NCBI GenBank assembly: GCA_937884975.1
Contig: CAKZZS010000087.1
Coordinates: 1 to 64,000 of the forward strand
DNA: 64,000 nucleotides
DNA from: an uncultured Clostridia bacterium
GTDB lineage: Bacteria > Bacillota > Clostridia > Oscillospirales > Acutalibacteraceae
Direction of reading: 5' to 3'
The notes under the pieces: model-generated
Told to the model about the DNA's origin: nothing
The model's database searches: none
What the model saw: only the letters and a program-made list of their open reading frames with translations
Translations under genes and position numbers: made by a program
Shown here: piece by piece, positions 16,406 through 23,560 of the stretch
Layout of the letters: every line of letters begins with the position of its first letter
Numbering within the stretch: the first letter of the stretch is position 1

Positions 16406-16954
16406 TTATTTAATTGATTTGCCGAGCTCGTATGCTTCTGATACTTCCTGTTTATCCTTCGTATCACCGGGTTGGGTTACATGTCCGCAAAGGATTTTGC
16501 CAAGGCTTTTCCAGCCAATGTGTTTTTCCAAATGGTCATACCAGTGCTCGCTTTCCTCAAAGCCTGCGCCCTCGGCAGCCATAATCAAAACGCTTGCCTT
16601 TTTCGGATTGCGATAGTTTTCGTCACATTCGGCAATCGCAAACAAACGGTCAAACGCATTTTTCAAAAAGCCTGAAATAAACCAGTAGTAAAGCGGAGAC
16701 GCCAGCACTACAACGTCAGCCTCTTTGTAAAGCGGATAGATTTTTTCCATATCGTCACGCTGACTGCACGGGTGGTCAGCGTCCTTGCCGCCTCTCCAAC
16801 AGCCGATACAGCCGTTGATTTTCATTTGCGCTAAATGAAATTCGGTTACCTTGTTTCCCGCTTCCTGGGCGCCCTTTTTGAAGGCTGCAGTTAATGCAGA
16901 GGTGTTGCCGTTTTTTCTCGGACTTCCGTTTAATATGATAATATTCTTCGCCAT
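16406..16954 (-). CDS. Flavodoxin-family NAD(P)H-dependent FMN reductase
   Basis: 182-residue flavoprotein-like protein: MAKNIIILNGSPRKNGNTSAL is the FMN-phosphate loop of the NADPH-dependent FMN reductase/iron-sulfur flavoprotein superfamily, followed by CIGCWRGGKD and the second flavin loop ASPLYYWFISGFLKNAFDR. The CxxC pair is too short for a full 4Fe-4S site. It is the last gene of a minus-strand operon with a nitroreductase and an NTF2-like protein, divergent from an HxlR regulator, which suggests defence against electrophilic or redox-cycling compounds. SD AAAGGAGAAA precedes the ATG. Confidence 0.85.
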   Translation of the reverse strand: MAKNIIILNGSPRKNGNTSALTAAFKKGAQEAGNKVTEFHLAQMKINGCIGCWRGGKDADHPCSQRDDMEKIYPLYKEADVVVLASPLYYWFISGFLKNAFDRLFAIAECDENYRNPKKASVLIMAAEGAGFEESEHWYDHLEKHIGWKSLGKILCGHVTQPGDTKDKQEVSEAYELGKSIK

Positions 16955-16972
16955 AATGCTATTTCTCCTTTA

Positions 16973-17491
16973 TTAAAGCTCCATAGTAAAATCTTCAATT
17001 TTTCTGAAAACATTGTGCCAAGGCGCATAGGGTACGTTGTCGTCTGACGCATAACCAACGGGCAAAAGGCATATCGGCTTGATATAATGAGGCAAGTCAA
17101 AAGCCTTTGCCACAGCGTTTACCTCAAACAGCCTTACCCATACAGAGCCTATTCCAAGCTCCCACGCTTCGAGCATCATATGCGTGCAGACAATACTGCA
17201 ATCCATTTCGCCGCAGCTATAACCGGGTTCCGTCTGGCTTTTCCAGGTGCGCCTTTCGTCGCTGCAAATAAGGAACACTAATGGCGCGCCGTAGATACAA
17301 CGGCATAAGCCGTTAATCTTTGCCAAAGCCGCGTCGCTTTTGAGCACATAAATCATCTGCGGCTGATAATTGACCGCTGTGGGTGCCAACTGCGCCGCCT
17401 TCAGAATCAGGTCAATTTTTTCCTGTTCAATCGGCTTATCTGAAAAGGAGCGAACAGAATATCTTTGAGAAGCAAGCTCCATAAAGTCCAT
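16973..17491 (-). CDS. Nitroreductase-family protein
   Basis: 172-residue FMN-dependent oxidoreductase of the nitroreductase family: N-terminal RYSVRSFSDKPIE (FMN contact), LAPTAVNYQP and a C-terminal GYASDDNVPYAP. Typical for short NfsA/NfsB-like clostridial members. It sits 18 bp upstream of the FMN reductase-like gene and 17 bp downstream of the NTF2-like gene, so the three form one operon, probably repressed by the divergent HxlR protein. Physiological substrate unknown. Confidence 0.88.
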   Translation of the reverse strand: MDFMELASQRYSVRSFSDKPIEQEKIDLILKAAQLAPTAVNYQPQMIYVLKSDAALAKINGLCRCIYGAPLVFLICSDERRTWKSQTEPGYSCGEMDCSIVCTHMMLEAWELGIGSVWVRLFEVNAVAKAFDLPHYIKPICLLPVGYASDDNVPYAPWHNVFRKIEDFTMEL

Positions 17492-17508
17492 AGTGCTTCC
17501 TCCAACGA

Positions 17509-17877
17509 TTATTGATACTGGTGGAATACTTTAGCAATGATTTTCCACTCGCCGTCCTCTTTGATAAGACTGTGAAAATCGGTAAAGGAAAGACCGTGCC
17601 AATCCTCTAAGGTTACACGGGCAACTGCTGCTGTTCCCTCAATGCTTAATACATCAACTCTTGCCTTTGTATCAGGGGCTGGACCGAAGGCATCTACTGC
17701 ACCGTAGAGCGCTTCAATAGAGCCGTTGTAGTATTCGCCGTTCAGATAGCCGTACATTAAAGCGTTTTCGGTAAATGCGCTCTTCATAATATCGCTCTTG
17801 CCTTCCTTGCAGGAATCAGTGTACTTCTTAACGGTTTCAAGCACTGCCTCATAATCGGATACTTTAATTTTTTCCAT
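17509..17877 (-). CDS. NTF2-like (lumazine-binding-type) protein
   Basis: 122 residues with the SnoaL/NTF2-like fold pattern: helix ETVKKYTDSCKEGKSDIMKSAF, then strands ARVDVLSIEGTAAVARVTLEDW and FTDFHSLIKEDGEWKIIAKVFHQ. This matches the putative lumazine-binding NTF2-like group commonly found next to nitroreductases and HxlR regulators. It is first in the minus-strand operon. SD AGGAGTT upstream of the ATG. The biochemical role is unknown; ligand binding or detoxification is a guess from context. Confidence 0.75.
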   Translation of the reverse strand: MEKIKVSDYEAVLETVKKYTDSCKEGKSDIMKSAFTENALMYGYLNGEYYNGSIEALYGAVDAFGPAPDTKARVDVLSIEGTAAVARVTLEDWHGLSFTDFHSLIKEDGEWKIIAKVFHQYQ

Positions 17878-17934
17878 AGTAATAACTCCTTAATAATAAA
17901 TTGCTAATTGACATTTCTGCCGTTTGCAAATATA

Positions 17935-17962
17935 ATTATAGCAGAAGTTATATAAATCGCAA
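17935..17962 (-). promoter_or_regulatory. Promoter of the NTF2/nitroreductase/FMN reductase operon
   Basis: Minus strand TTGCGA (17957-17962), 16-bp spacer, TATAAT (17935-17940). Confidence 0.65.
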
Positions 17963-17980
17963 GAACGCACTTTTTTGTGA

Positions 17981-17999
17981 TATACTATCAAAAAGTATA
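17981..17999. promoter_or_regulatory. Inverted repeat, probable HxlR operator
   Basis: TATACT-N7-AGTATA in the divergent intergenic region, 17 bp before the HxlR-type start codon. HxlR proteins bind such short AT-rich palindromes between divergent genes. Confidence 0.5.
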
Positions 18000-18015
18000 G
18001 TTAGGAGGATTTCCC

Positions 18016-18363
18016 TTGAATGTTGAAAAGATAAAAACCTACAACTGCCCCGTGGAAGCGGCGATGGACGTTATCGGCGGAAAGTATAAAGCAATCATAG
18101 TATATGAATTGATTGGCAAAACCTTAAGGTATAACGAAATACAGAAGCTCGTACCGCAGGCAACGCCGAGAATGCTCAGCAAGCAATTAAAAGAGCTTGA
18201 GGCAGACGGCGTGATTAATCGTGTGTTATACCCTGTTGTTCCGCCAAGAACGGAGTATTCCCTTACGGAACTCGGCAATACGATTGTGCCGATTGTAGAA
18301 GCCCTGTGCAGTTGGGGTGAATCCTATTTCAAGCTTGCAGGCGTACCAAATCCTTGTGATTAG
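18016..18363 (+). CDS. HxlR-family transcriptional regulator
   Basis: 115-residue winged-helix regulator: NCPVEAAMDVIGGKYKAIIV (with the Cys near the N-terminus that is redox- or electrophile-sensitive in several HxlR/HypR/YodB proteins, here C12), then the recognition helix ATPRMLSKQLKELEADGVI and a wing VPPRTEYSLTELG. Start is TTG at 18016 with AGGAGG 6-7 bp upstream. It is divergent from the nitroreductase operon, its likely target. Confidence 0.9.
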   Translation: MNVEKIKTYNCPVEAAMDVIGGKYKAIIVYELIGKTLRYNEIQKLVPQATPRMLSKQLKELEADGVINRVLYPVVPPRTEYSLTELGNTIVPIVEALCSWGESYFKLAGVPNPCD

Positions 18364-18435
18364 CTTTTAGGTATACGCAACAGTGATTAAATATATTTAT
18401 TGAAACAGACAAACCGGGATTTACGGAGGTTGCGC

Positions 18436-18837
18436 ATGGAAATCAAAGAATATAAAGAATATAGAGAAGATGAAATCCTGCGGCTGTATACAGAAGTAGG
18501 TTGGACGGCATATACAGATAATATGGCAGTTCTTCGGCAGGGATATGAACATTCATTATTAGTATTGTCAGCATATGAAAATAATGAATTGCTTGGAATA
18601 ATAAGGGTAGTTGGCGATGGCTCTACTATTGTGCTTATCCAGGACATCCTTGTTTTTCCCGAAAAGCAACGGCAAGGCGTTGGAACTGCTCTCATGCATG
18701 CCGTTCTTAACCGATACGCAGATGTTCGGCAAATTCAATTAGTAACTGACAACACTCCCAAAACAGTAGCCTTTTATAAATCATTAGGATTCTCGGAGTT
18801 TTCAGAAATAGGGTGCTGTGGATTTATGAGAAGCTGA
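18436..18837 (+). CDS. GNAT-family N-acetyltransferase
   Basis: 133-residue acetyltransferase: acetyl-CoA binding loop VFPEKQRQGVGTALMHAVL and the C-terminal NTPKTVAFYKSLGFSEF typical of GNAT proteins. Substrate not deducible. The start at ATG 18436 is fixed by ACGGAGGT; an upstream in-frame TTG (18400) would precede that SD. It stands alone between HxlR and a membrane-anchored XRE gene. Confidence 0.88.
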   Translation: MEIKEYKEYREDEILRLYTEVGWTAYTDNMAVLRQGYEHSLLVLSAYENNELLGIIRVVGDGSTIVLIQDILVFPEKQRQGVGTALMHAVLNRYADVRQIQLVTDNTPKTVAFYKSLGFSEFSEIGCCGFMRS

Positions 18838-18951
18838 CAAATTCCGATTTTGGTCAGTGATGTTTTGTTACAATGTGCTGATGTGAGTGAAAGTGTCGTG
18901 ACTTTTGCGATACAATAAGTTAGCATAGTATTGCAAGGAGGTGCGGACACT

Positions 18952-19440
18952 ATGTTTGGCGACAAACTGAAAAAACTACGCACAGATAATAATTTAACTC
19001 AGGAAGAACTGGCAGAAAAAATAATGGTAACAAGAACGGCTGTTTCAAAATGGGAAACGAACAAGGGATACCCAAGCATTGACAGCTTAAAGGAATTATC
19101 GAATTTGTTCGGTATAAGCATTGATGAACTGATATCAGATGATGATATTCAAAGCAAACGATTACTGGATGAAGCAAAAAGCCGAAAATTTTATTTTAGC
19201 GCAATCGTATTTTTAGGGGTTGCTACCGTTTCAGCATTGATTTCATATTTTATGAAGCTGCCTTATCTTAAGTTCGTCAGTGCAGTAGGCGTTATAGAAT
19301 ATCTTGTAATGGCTTATTTTGCAAAGCCTAAATACAAGCGATTAGACGCAAGGAAGGTAATTGTGCCGTATATAATTTCACGCCTGATTATTCTTGCTGT
19401 TATAATCATTGTAATGGTATCGGCGTTTGTTAATAATTGA
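18952..19440 (+). CDS. XRE-family regulator with C-terminal membrane helices
   Basis: 162 residues: N-terminal HTH (KLKKLRTDNNLTQEELAEKI, then RTAVSKWETNKGYPSIDSL) and three hydrophobic segments (about 83-105, 107-125, 138-160). The layout is that of membrane-tethered XRE proteins common in Firmicutes, which may sense envelope conditions. Start at 18952 with AAGGAGGTG upstream. No clear partner gene. Confidence 0.85.
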   Translation: MFGDKLKKLRTDNNLTQEELAEKIMVTRTAVSKWETNKGYPSIDSLKELSNLFGISIDELISDDDIQSKRLLDEAKSRKFYFSAIVFLGVATVSALISYFMKLPYLKFVSAVGVIEYLVMAYFAKPKYKRLDARKVIVPYIISRLIILAVIIIVMVSAFVNN

Positions 19441-19479
19441 TTTGTAAAACATACAAGTCGGGTTTCGAATAATCAATAA

Positions 19480-19508
19480 TTGACACAAAAGAATTCTTTT
19501 TGTATAAT
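19480..19508 (+). promoter_or_regulatory. Consensus promoter of the riboswitch-gdx unit
   Basis: TTGACA (19480-19485), 17-bp spacer, TATAAT (19503-19508). Transcription would begin about 10 nt before the structured leader. Confidence 0.85.
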
Positions 19509-19523
19509 TATAAATAATTAAAA

Positions 19524-19610
19524 ACAGGCGCCCGTTGCTACCGAGTAGCGGGAACAACGTCATTTCTTTACCGTTAGGTCTTAGCAGGTAAGGAAATGGC
19601 GTGTTTTATT
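19524..19610 (+). ncRNA. Structured leader with terminator: probable guanidine riboswitch (guanidine-IV/mepA-like)
   Basis: The leader of the guanidinium exporter gene folds into two hairpins. The first is GCTA-CCGAG-TAGC with flanking CCC/GGG (19531-19552). The second is a 16-bp stem with two G-U pairs (19557-19572 with 19587-19602) and a 14-nt loop containing AGGTC, followed by TGTTTTATTT, so it is also a terminator. Two adjacent hairpins with a conserved first loop, of which the second is a terminator, upstream of an SMR gene in Clostridia, match what I recall of the guanidine-IV class (ligand-induced antitermination). The class assignment is from memory of the layout and from the Gdx gene, not from a covariance search. 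Confidence 0.6.
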
Positions 19611-19624
19611 TACGGAGGTTTCTT

Positions 19625-19945
19625 ATGAAGTGGGTTTATCTTGCCATGGCAGGGATTTTAGAAATCACATGGGCTGTTGCTATGAAAAAGTCCGATGGCT
19701 TTACGGTCATCGTTCCGTCAATCATTACAGGTGTGGGGTATATTGCAAGTGCGGTTTTTCTTTCACTTGCACTGAAACAGCTGCCGTTAGGAACGGCTTA
19801 TGCAATATGGACAGGAATGGGCATTGTCGGTACAGCAGTATTAGGTGTTCTTGTTTTTCACGAAAAACTATCGACTCCGCAGGTTATTTGTGTTATTCTA
19901 ATTGTAATAGGCATAATTGGACTAAAACTATTATCAAAAGAATAA
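19625..19945 (+). CDS. gdx: Gdx/SugE-type SMR guanidinium exporter
   Basis: 106-residue four-helix small multidrug resistance protein, acting as a dual-topology dimer in the membrane and exchanging protons for guanidinium. The essential Glu is in GILEITWAVAMKKS (E13), and the Gdx subtype signature LPLGTAYAIWTGMGIVG distinguishes it from Qac-type drug exporters. C-terminal IGIIGLKLL is also subtype-like. The start is set by ACGGAGGT. It lies directly after a structured leader with a terminator, consistent with guanidine-induced expression. Confidence 0.92.
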   Translation: MKWVYLAMAGILEITWAVAMKKSDGFTVIVPSIITGVGYIASAVFLSLALKQLPLGTAYAIWTGMGIVGTAVLGVLVFHEKLSTPQVICVILIVIGIIGLKLLSKE

Positions 19946-19991
19946 TGCAGTAAGAAAAAACAGACAGATTCTGATTTACAGAGGGATTATA

Positions 19992-20162
19992 ATGATAAAA
20001 TTATTAGGACAGGGAAATGATTTATATACCGAAGATGGAAAAATTACAAAAACAGGTTATCTTGTCCTGCTTGCCTCTTCTGTTTTCGGTTTATTATGTT
20101 TCTTTATGGGACAGTCTTTTTACAAAAAGGCATTGAAAAAAGAGCATCCGGACAAAGCTTGA
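19992..20162 (+). CDS. Small single-helix membrane protein (56 aa), unknown
   Basis: ATG at 19992 preceded by GAGGG; 56 residues: polar N-terminus (MIKLLGQGNDLYTEDGK), one hydrophobic helix (GYLVLLASSVFGLLCFF, about 22-39) and a basic tail (SFYKKALKKEHPDKA). It lies 46 bp after gdx, with no terminator between, so it is probably on the same guanidine-responsive transcript. Codon use and the SD support translation. Not a recognised family. Confidence 0.55.
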   Translation: MIKLLGQGNDLYTEDGKITKTGYLVLLASSVFGLLCFFMGQSFYKKALKKEHPDKA

Positions 20163-20197
20163 TTTGTCAGAAATGTAATTGTTTTACGAGGAAGAAA

Positions 20198-20605
20198 ATG
20201 AAACTTAAAGAGGGAATCGGCTGGAAAGCCGCATATAACGAAGAAAAGAATATTTACGGCGCCGAGGTTGTATTTCAGGGCTCGTGGGATTTGTTCGAGA
20301 TATCCGCAGATATTTTTAACAAGCTGAAAAGCAATATGGAAAGCGGTAAAGCCGAAGAAATGATAAAGACGGGCAGGCGTCTTTATTCACATGTGAACGA
20401 CCAATGTTCACCGCCTTATACAGTCATTCTTGACGAGGATTATGCCGATTATTGCCCGTGGATGGCGGACAGCAAACCGATAGGCAAAAAGTGGAGCAAG
20501 GAACTGACCGACGCCGCAGTTGAACTGCTCGACTCCCAAAAAGAAAACCGCAAAAAAGGAAGACGAAAAAGCAAAAAAACCGACTCTAAACAGGAAATAG
20601 AATAA
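20198..20605 (+). CDS. Hypothetical basic-tailed protein (135 aa)
   Basis: Start at ATG 20198 with GAGGAAGA upstream; a longer open frame back to 20096 overlaps the 56-aa gene and lacks an SD. 135 residues; body GIGWKAAYNEEKNIYGAEV...LFEISADIFNKLKS, with a C-rich/proline segment NDQCSPPYTVILDEDYADYCPW, and a very basic low-complexity tail (KENRKKGRRKSKK). Cytoplasmic; no domain recognised. It ends at a terminator shared with the convergent EcsC gene. Confidence 0.65.
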   Translation: MKLKEGIGWKAAYNEEKNIYGAEVVFQGSWDLFEISADIFNKLKSNMESGKAEEMIKTGRRLYSHVNDQCSPPYTVILDEDYADYCPWMADSKPIGKKWSKELTDAAVELLDSQKENRKKGRRKSKKTDSKQEIE

Positions 20606-20611
20606 AATACT

Positions 20612-20640
20612 AAAGCCCCTGATTAACAGGGGCTTTATCT
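20612..20640. terminator. Bidirectional terminator
   Basis: AAAGCCCCTG-ATTAA-CAGGGGCTTT perfect 10-bp stem between convergent genes. Confidence 0.92.
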
Positions 20641-20641
20641 T

Positions 20642-21664
20642 TTACAGATTAAGTAATTCTTTTTTCTTTTCGTCGAATTCATCTTGAGTGATAATTCTGA
20701 GGTCAAGCAACTCTTTGTATTTTTTAACCTCTTCAATCGGATCGACTTTTTCTTCTTTTTCTGTTTTCTTCCCTATCTTTGAGAAAACACCCGATGCTTT
20801 ATCACCGATGGATTTAAGGCCGCTTGAAATTTTTTCTTTTATTTCATCAGTTTTTGAGTGTTCGGATTCTATTACGATTTCACCGTTTGCCATTTTCTCC
20901 ATTGTCTCTATGTCTGCTTGCAATTCTTCATCACTGTAATCAAATGTTGATTTATCAAATGCTTCATAAAGTCTTTTAGCCATAGGCATCATAGAGGCAA
21001 AGTTTAACGAGCCTGAAATGACACCGCCTATAATCGGAACTGCCTTTGAAACACCCTGCGCGACAGTTGTTTTAGTAACTTTTACTCCTACCGCTTTACC
21101 AATTTGTTTAACTATGGGATACCAAAAGGTTTTTGTTAATGCTTTTTGAGGAAGTTTCTTGAGTGTTGTTTTGGCAATTTGAGTTGAGAGAACTCTAACA
21201 CCCGAAACAGCACCTGATACACCGAACATAACACCGCAGTACATTATGAGTTGAGATTTGATTCTTTCATCATCAACCTGTCCATCAACCCATAAATCCT
21301 GTGCTCCGAACAGATATGATAATTCTTGAGCCAGACGAAGTGCCATACCAAAGAATTGAGCCACATCGGCAGGAATTGTTGCTGCCATAGCTAGTCCACC
21401 GGGGATTCCGGCTACAAATGAAGCAATTGAAGATTCGCTGGTTCTTTTAATAATCAGTTTATTGGCAATTGTTTCAATTTCTTCTTGAGAGATACCGGCT
21501 GTAACCGGACCAAAGTCAACAACATCCTGAATGTTCTTTCCGGATGATGCAAAGGTTTCTGCGAGAAACTCATTTCTATTAACCTTTACAAGCGGAAGTT
21601 TTACCGCAGAAGATATAATATCTTCAAGCAGAATATCTTTAGACAATTCTTTTGTGTTATCCAT
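20642..21664 (-). CDS. EcsC-family protein with C-terminal SHOCT-like domain
   Basis: 340 residues. The central part (residues about 75-235) matches the EcsC family: GGLAMAATIPADVAQFFGMALRLAQELSYLFG (shown here by its start GGLAMAATIPADVAQF and its end LAQELSYLFG), then glycine-rich amphipathic stretches (VGVKVTKTT..., VPIIGGVISGSLNFASM). A charged linker (about 250-305) leads to a SHOCT-like short C-terminal motif (ELLDLRIITQDEFDEKKKELL). EcsC proteins are membrane-associated with poorly defined roles. Transcribed alone; SD GAAAGGAT before the ATG. Confidence 0.82.
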   Translation of the reverse strand: MDNTKELSKDILLEDIISSAVKLPLVKVNRNEFLAETFASSGKNIQDVVDFGPVTAGISQEEIETIANKLIIKRTSESSIASFVAGIPGGLAMAATIPADVAQFFGMALRLAQELSYLFGAQDLWVDGQVDDERIKSQLIMYCGVMFGVSGAVSGVRVLSTQIAKTTLKKLPQKALTKTFWYPIVKQIGKAVGVKVTKTTVAQGVSKAVPIIGGVISGSLNFASMMPMAKRLYEAFDKSTFDYSDEELQADIETMEKMANGEIVIESEHSKTDEIKEKISSGLKSIGDKASGVFSKIGKKTEKEEKVDPIEEVKKYKELLDLRIITQDEFDEKKKELLNL

Positions 21665-21761
21665 TTTATCAATCCTTTCGAGAATAGTATTGCACTATAA
21701 TATCTGTATTTTTTGCGAATTAGTAATAACAAAATTATTATATACTGCCAAATCAATGTGG

Positions 21762-22127
21762 TCAATTAGAGTATTCCTTAATCGCTTCGCTTATAAACTC
21801 AGCTGTGCCGTCGGCATGCTTGTCAATATTATTCTTGAATCTTTCGTCGTTCACATACATCTGCCCGAGACCTGAAAGGATTTCATCGGTGCAGGTGTAA
21901 TAGTTCTCGGTGATATAATCCTGTAGCTTTTTGACAAGCGCCTTCGCTTCAGCCGAATCGGACGAAAAGCCGTTCTTCATACAATCGGCAAACTCACCTA
22001 AAATATCGTCAAGACCTGCATTAATTTCACCGAATTTCTCTTTGGAATAACCCTTGACCTTTTCGGCATATTCGCTATACGCCTCGGTCTTTCCCCATTT
22101 TTCTTTTACTTCTTTTTCAATATTCAT
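21762..22127 (-). CDS. Standalone TipAS antibiotic-recognition domain protein
   Basis: 121 residues that correspond to the TipAS drug-binding domain alone: start VKEKWGKTEAYSEYAEKVKGY (WG-T-AY motif), central GLDDILGEFADCMKNGFSSDS and end YVNDERFKNNIDKHADGTAEFISEAI. In TipA this domain follows a MerR DNA-binding domain and traps thiopeptides; here there is no DNA-binding part, so the protein is more like the short TipAS form or a sequestering protein. It begins 13 bp after the alpha/beta hydrolase gene in the same operon. SD AAGGTGAG. Confidence 0.8.
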   Translation of the reverse strand: MNIEKEVKEKWGKTEAYSEYAEKVKGYSKEKFGEINAGLDDILGEFADCMKNGFSSDSAEAKALVKKLQDYITENYYTCTDEILSGLGQMYVNDERFKNNIDKHADGTAEFISEAIKEYSN

Positions 22128-22140
22128 AAGCTCACCTTTT

Positions 22141-22869
22141 TTATTTATTAATTACCTTCAGAATTGTATCAACTGTTATTTTCCACTGCTCCTTGGCGGT
22201 AATTGTTGCGCTTCCGTCGCCGTCCTGCGCGCCGTATGAGCCGAACTGTGCGTGATTTCCTCCGTGGATTACCGTTTCAGAATAATCGGACGGAACGAGC
22301 GCAAAGCTGTCTTCAAGCTTTTCACGGTTGAGAACCTCATCATTTTCACCGAAGATAAATACCACGGGGAACGAGGCATTTGTCAGGTCCGCTGTCGGAT
22401 AAGCCGCAAGCAGAAATAACCCTGAATAATCTTCAATATGCTCTGCCGAATAATTTGCTATCATCGCGCCTCCGAGAGAATGTCCCGCAAGATAGTAATG
22501 AGTGTAACTGTATTCATCACAGATGCCGTCTGCCTTTGACAAACCGAGAAAAGCAAGTTTCATTGGCATACGAATCAAAAAGCAGTCAATGCCTTGATTT
22601 GCAAGTGAATTGAGAATCGGTGCATAAGCCGTTTCCTCAACCTTTGCTCCGGGATAGAAAATCAGCGCATTTTCAGTTCCCGGACCGTCAAAGAAGTAAC
22701 CGTCTTTAATTTGTATTACATCAACATCAGCATCAGCATCAGCATTGTCGGTCATGTATTCGTCAATGTCAACTGCGCGGTAATAATCATTTGCATAAAG
22801 TGCCACCGCCATTATCAAAACGGTACATAAAACCATAAGCACTAAAATTGCCTTAGCCCATTTCTTCAT
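22141..22869 (-). CDS. Membrane-anchored alpha/beta hydrolase
   Basis: About 242 residues: N-terminal signal-anchor (MKKWAKAILVLMVLCTVLIM), a variable acidic linker encoded by a hexanucleotide repeat, then an alpha/beta-hydrolase domain with nucleophile elbow AGHSLGGAM, acid in FGENDEV and catalytic His in HGGNHAQFG. Likely an extracytoplasmic lipase/esterase-like enzyme of the PF12695-like group; substrate unknown. The start MKKW at 22869 is favoured because AAGAAGG lies 6 bp before it; the longer frame begins before any SD. Followed by the TipAS gene. Confidence 0.82.
   Translation of the reverse strand: MKKWAKAILVLMVLCTVLIMAVALYANDYYRAVDIDEYMTDNADADADVDVIQIKDGYFFDGPGTENALIFYPGAKVEETAYAPILNSLANQGIDCFLIRMPMKLAFLGLSKADGICDEYSYTHYYLAGHSLGGAMIANYSAEHIEDYSGLFLLAAYPTADLTNASFPVVFIFGENDEVLNREKLEDSFALVPSDYSETVIHGGNHAQFGSYGAQDGDGSATITAKEQWKITVDTILKVINK
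22719..22745. repeat. Short hexanucleotide repeat in the hydrolase gene
   Basis: Tandem ATCAGC units (about three to four copies, with degenerate flanks) encode alternating Asp-Ala (NADADADVDV) in the linker between the membrane anchor and the catalytic domain. In-frame (6-bp) changes would alter linker length without a frameshift. Confidence 0.6.
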
Positions 22870-23025
22870 ATTCATCCTTCTTTCTTTCGGTATTATACTA
22901 TATTCAGACAGATTATTAAAGTGCAAGTTTTCATCAGTACCGAGTGTAATATTATTATTTCAAGCCTTACGGCGCAACTAATAACAAACTTTAAAACCGC
23001 ACTTTGTCAGAATAATGAATAAAAA

Positions 23026-23052
23026 TGCAACATTTTTCGGCTTTTATCCGTC
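23026..23052 (+). promoter_or_regulatory. Possible ECF-type autoregulated promoter
   Basis: TGCAAC (23026-23031), 17-bp spacer, CGTC (23049-23052), resembling SigW-class promoters (TGAAAC-N16/17-CGTA/C). It is 35 bp before the start of the ECF sigma factor gene. Confidence 0.5.
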
Positions 23053-23086
23053 ATATAAGTAGACGCGTCAAAGAGGAGGGCATCCA

Positions 23087-23560
23087 TTGGAAAAGGAAGT
23101 ATTTACAAAAATATACACCGCACAGTTTCGGTTTGTCTGGAATATATGTCTTACACTATTGAATAATCCTGCGGATACAGAAGATGCAGTACAAGAGACC
23201 TTCCTGCGATTGCTCAAACAGGATGATGAAATCAGCTCAGCGGAACATTTGAGAGCTTGGTTAACCGTAACGGCTCGAAATGTGTGCCGTGACGAACTGC
23301 GTCGCTTCAGGCGCAAAGAGCTCCCTTTGGATTCTGCAAATGAATCCGCGGTGACGCAGCCTGAGCTTGATGAGACATTGACAGCAGTCCGAAAACTGCC
23401 TGAGAAATACCGACTTCCAATTTATCTATTCTATTATGAAGAGCTTTCAACCGCACAAATTGCGAAGATACTAAAGCGCAGGGAATCAACAGTACGCAGT
23501 GACCTTCGCCGAGGGCGGGAGAAGCTCAAAAAAATGCTTGGAGGTAACAAAAATGAATGA
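23087..23560 (+). CDS. ECF-family RNA polymerase sigma factor
   Basis: 157 residues with sigma region 2 (FRFVWNICLTLLNNPADTEDAVQETFLRLL) given here by its ends FRFVWNICLTLL and DAVQETFLRLL, and region 4 (LPEKYRLPIYLFYYEELSTA, then QIAKILKRRESTVRSDLRRG). No extra domains. Start TTG at 23087, with GAGGAGG 7 bp upstream; no ATG fits. The partner anti-sigma-like gene overlaps its end by 8 bp. A candidate ECF promoter upstream suggests positive autoregulation. Confidence 0.92.
   Translation: MEKEVFTKIYTAQFRFVWNICLTLLNNPADTEDAVQETFLRLLKQDDEISSAEHLRAWLTVTARNVCRDELRRFRRKELPLDSANESAVTQPELDETLTAVRKLPEKYRLPIYLFYYEELSTAQIAKILKRRESTVRSDLRRGREKLKKMLGGNKNE

Noticed and set aside
20096..20197. Longer start for the 135-aa protein gene
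   Set aside because: The extension overlaps the 56-aa gene in another frame and has no SD; ATG 20198 has GAGGAAGA.
22719..22745. CRISPR-like repeat
   Set aside because: Only a short in-frame hexanucleotide repeat in a coding linker; no spacer pattern. No CRISPR array seen anywhere in the window.
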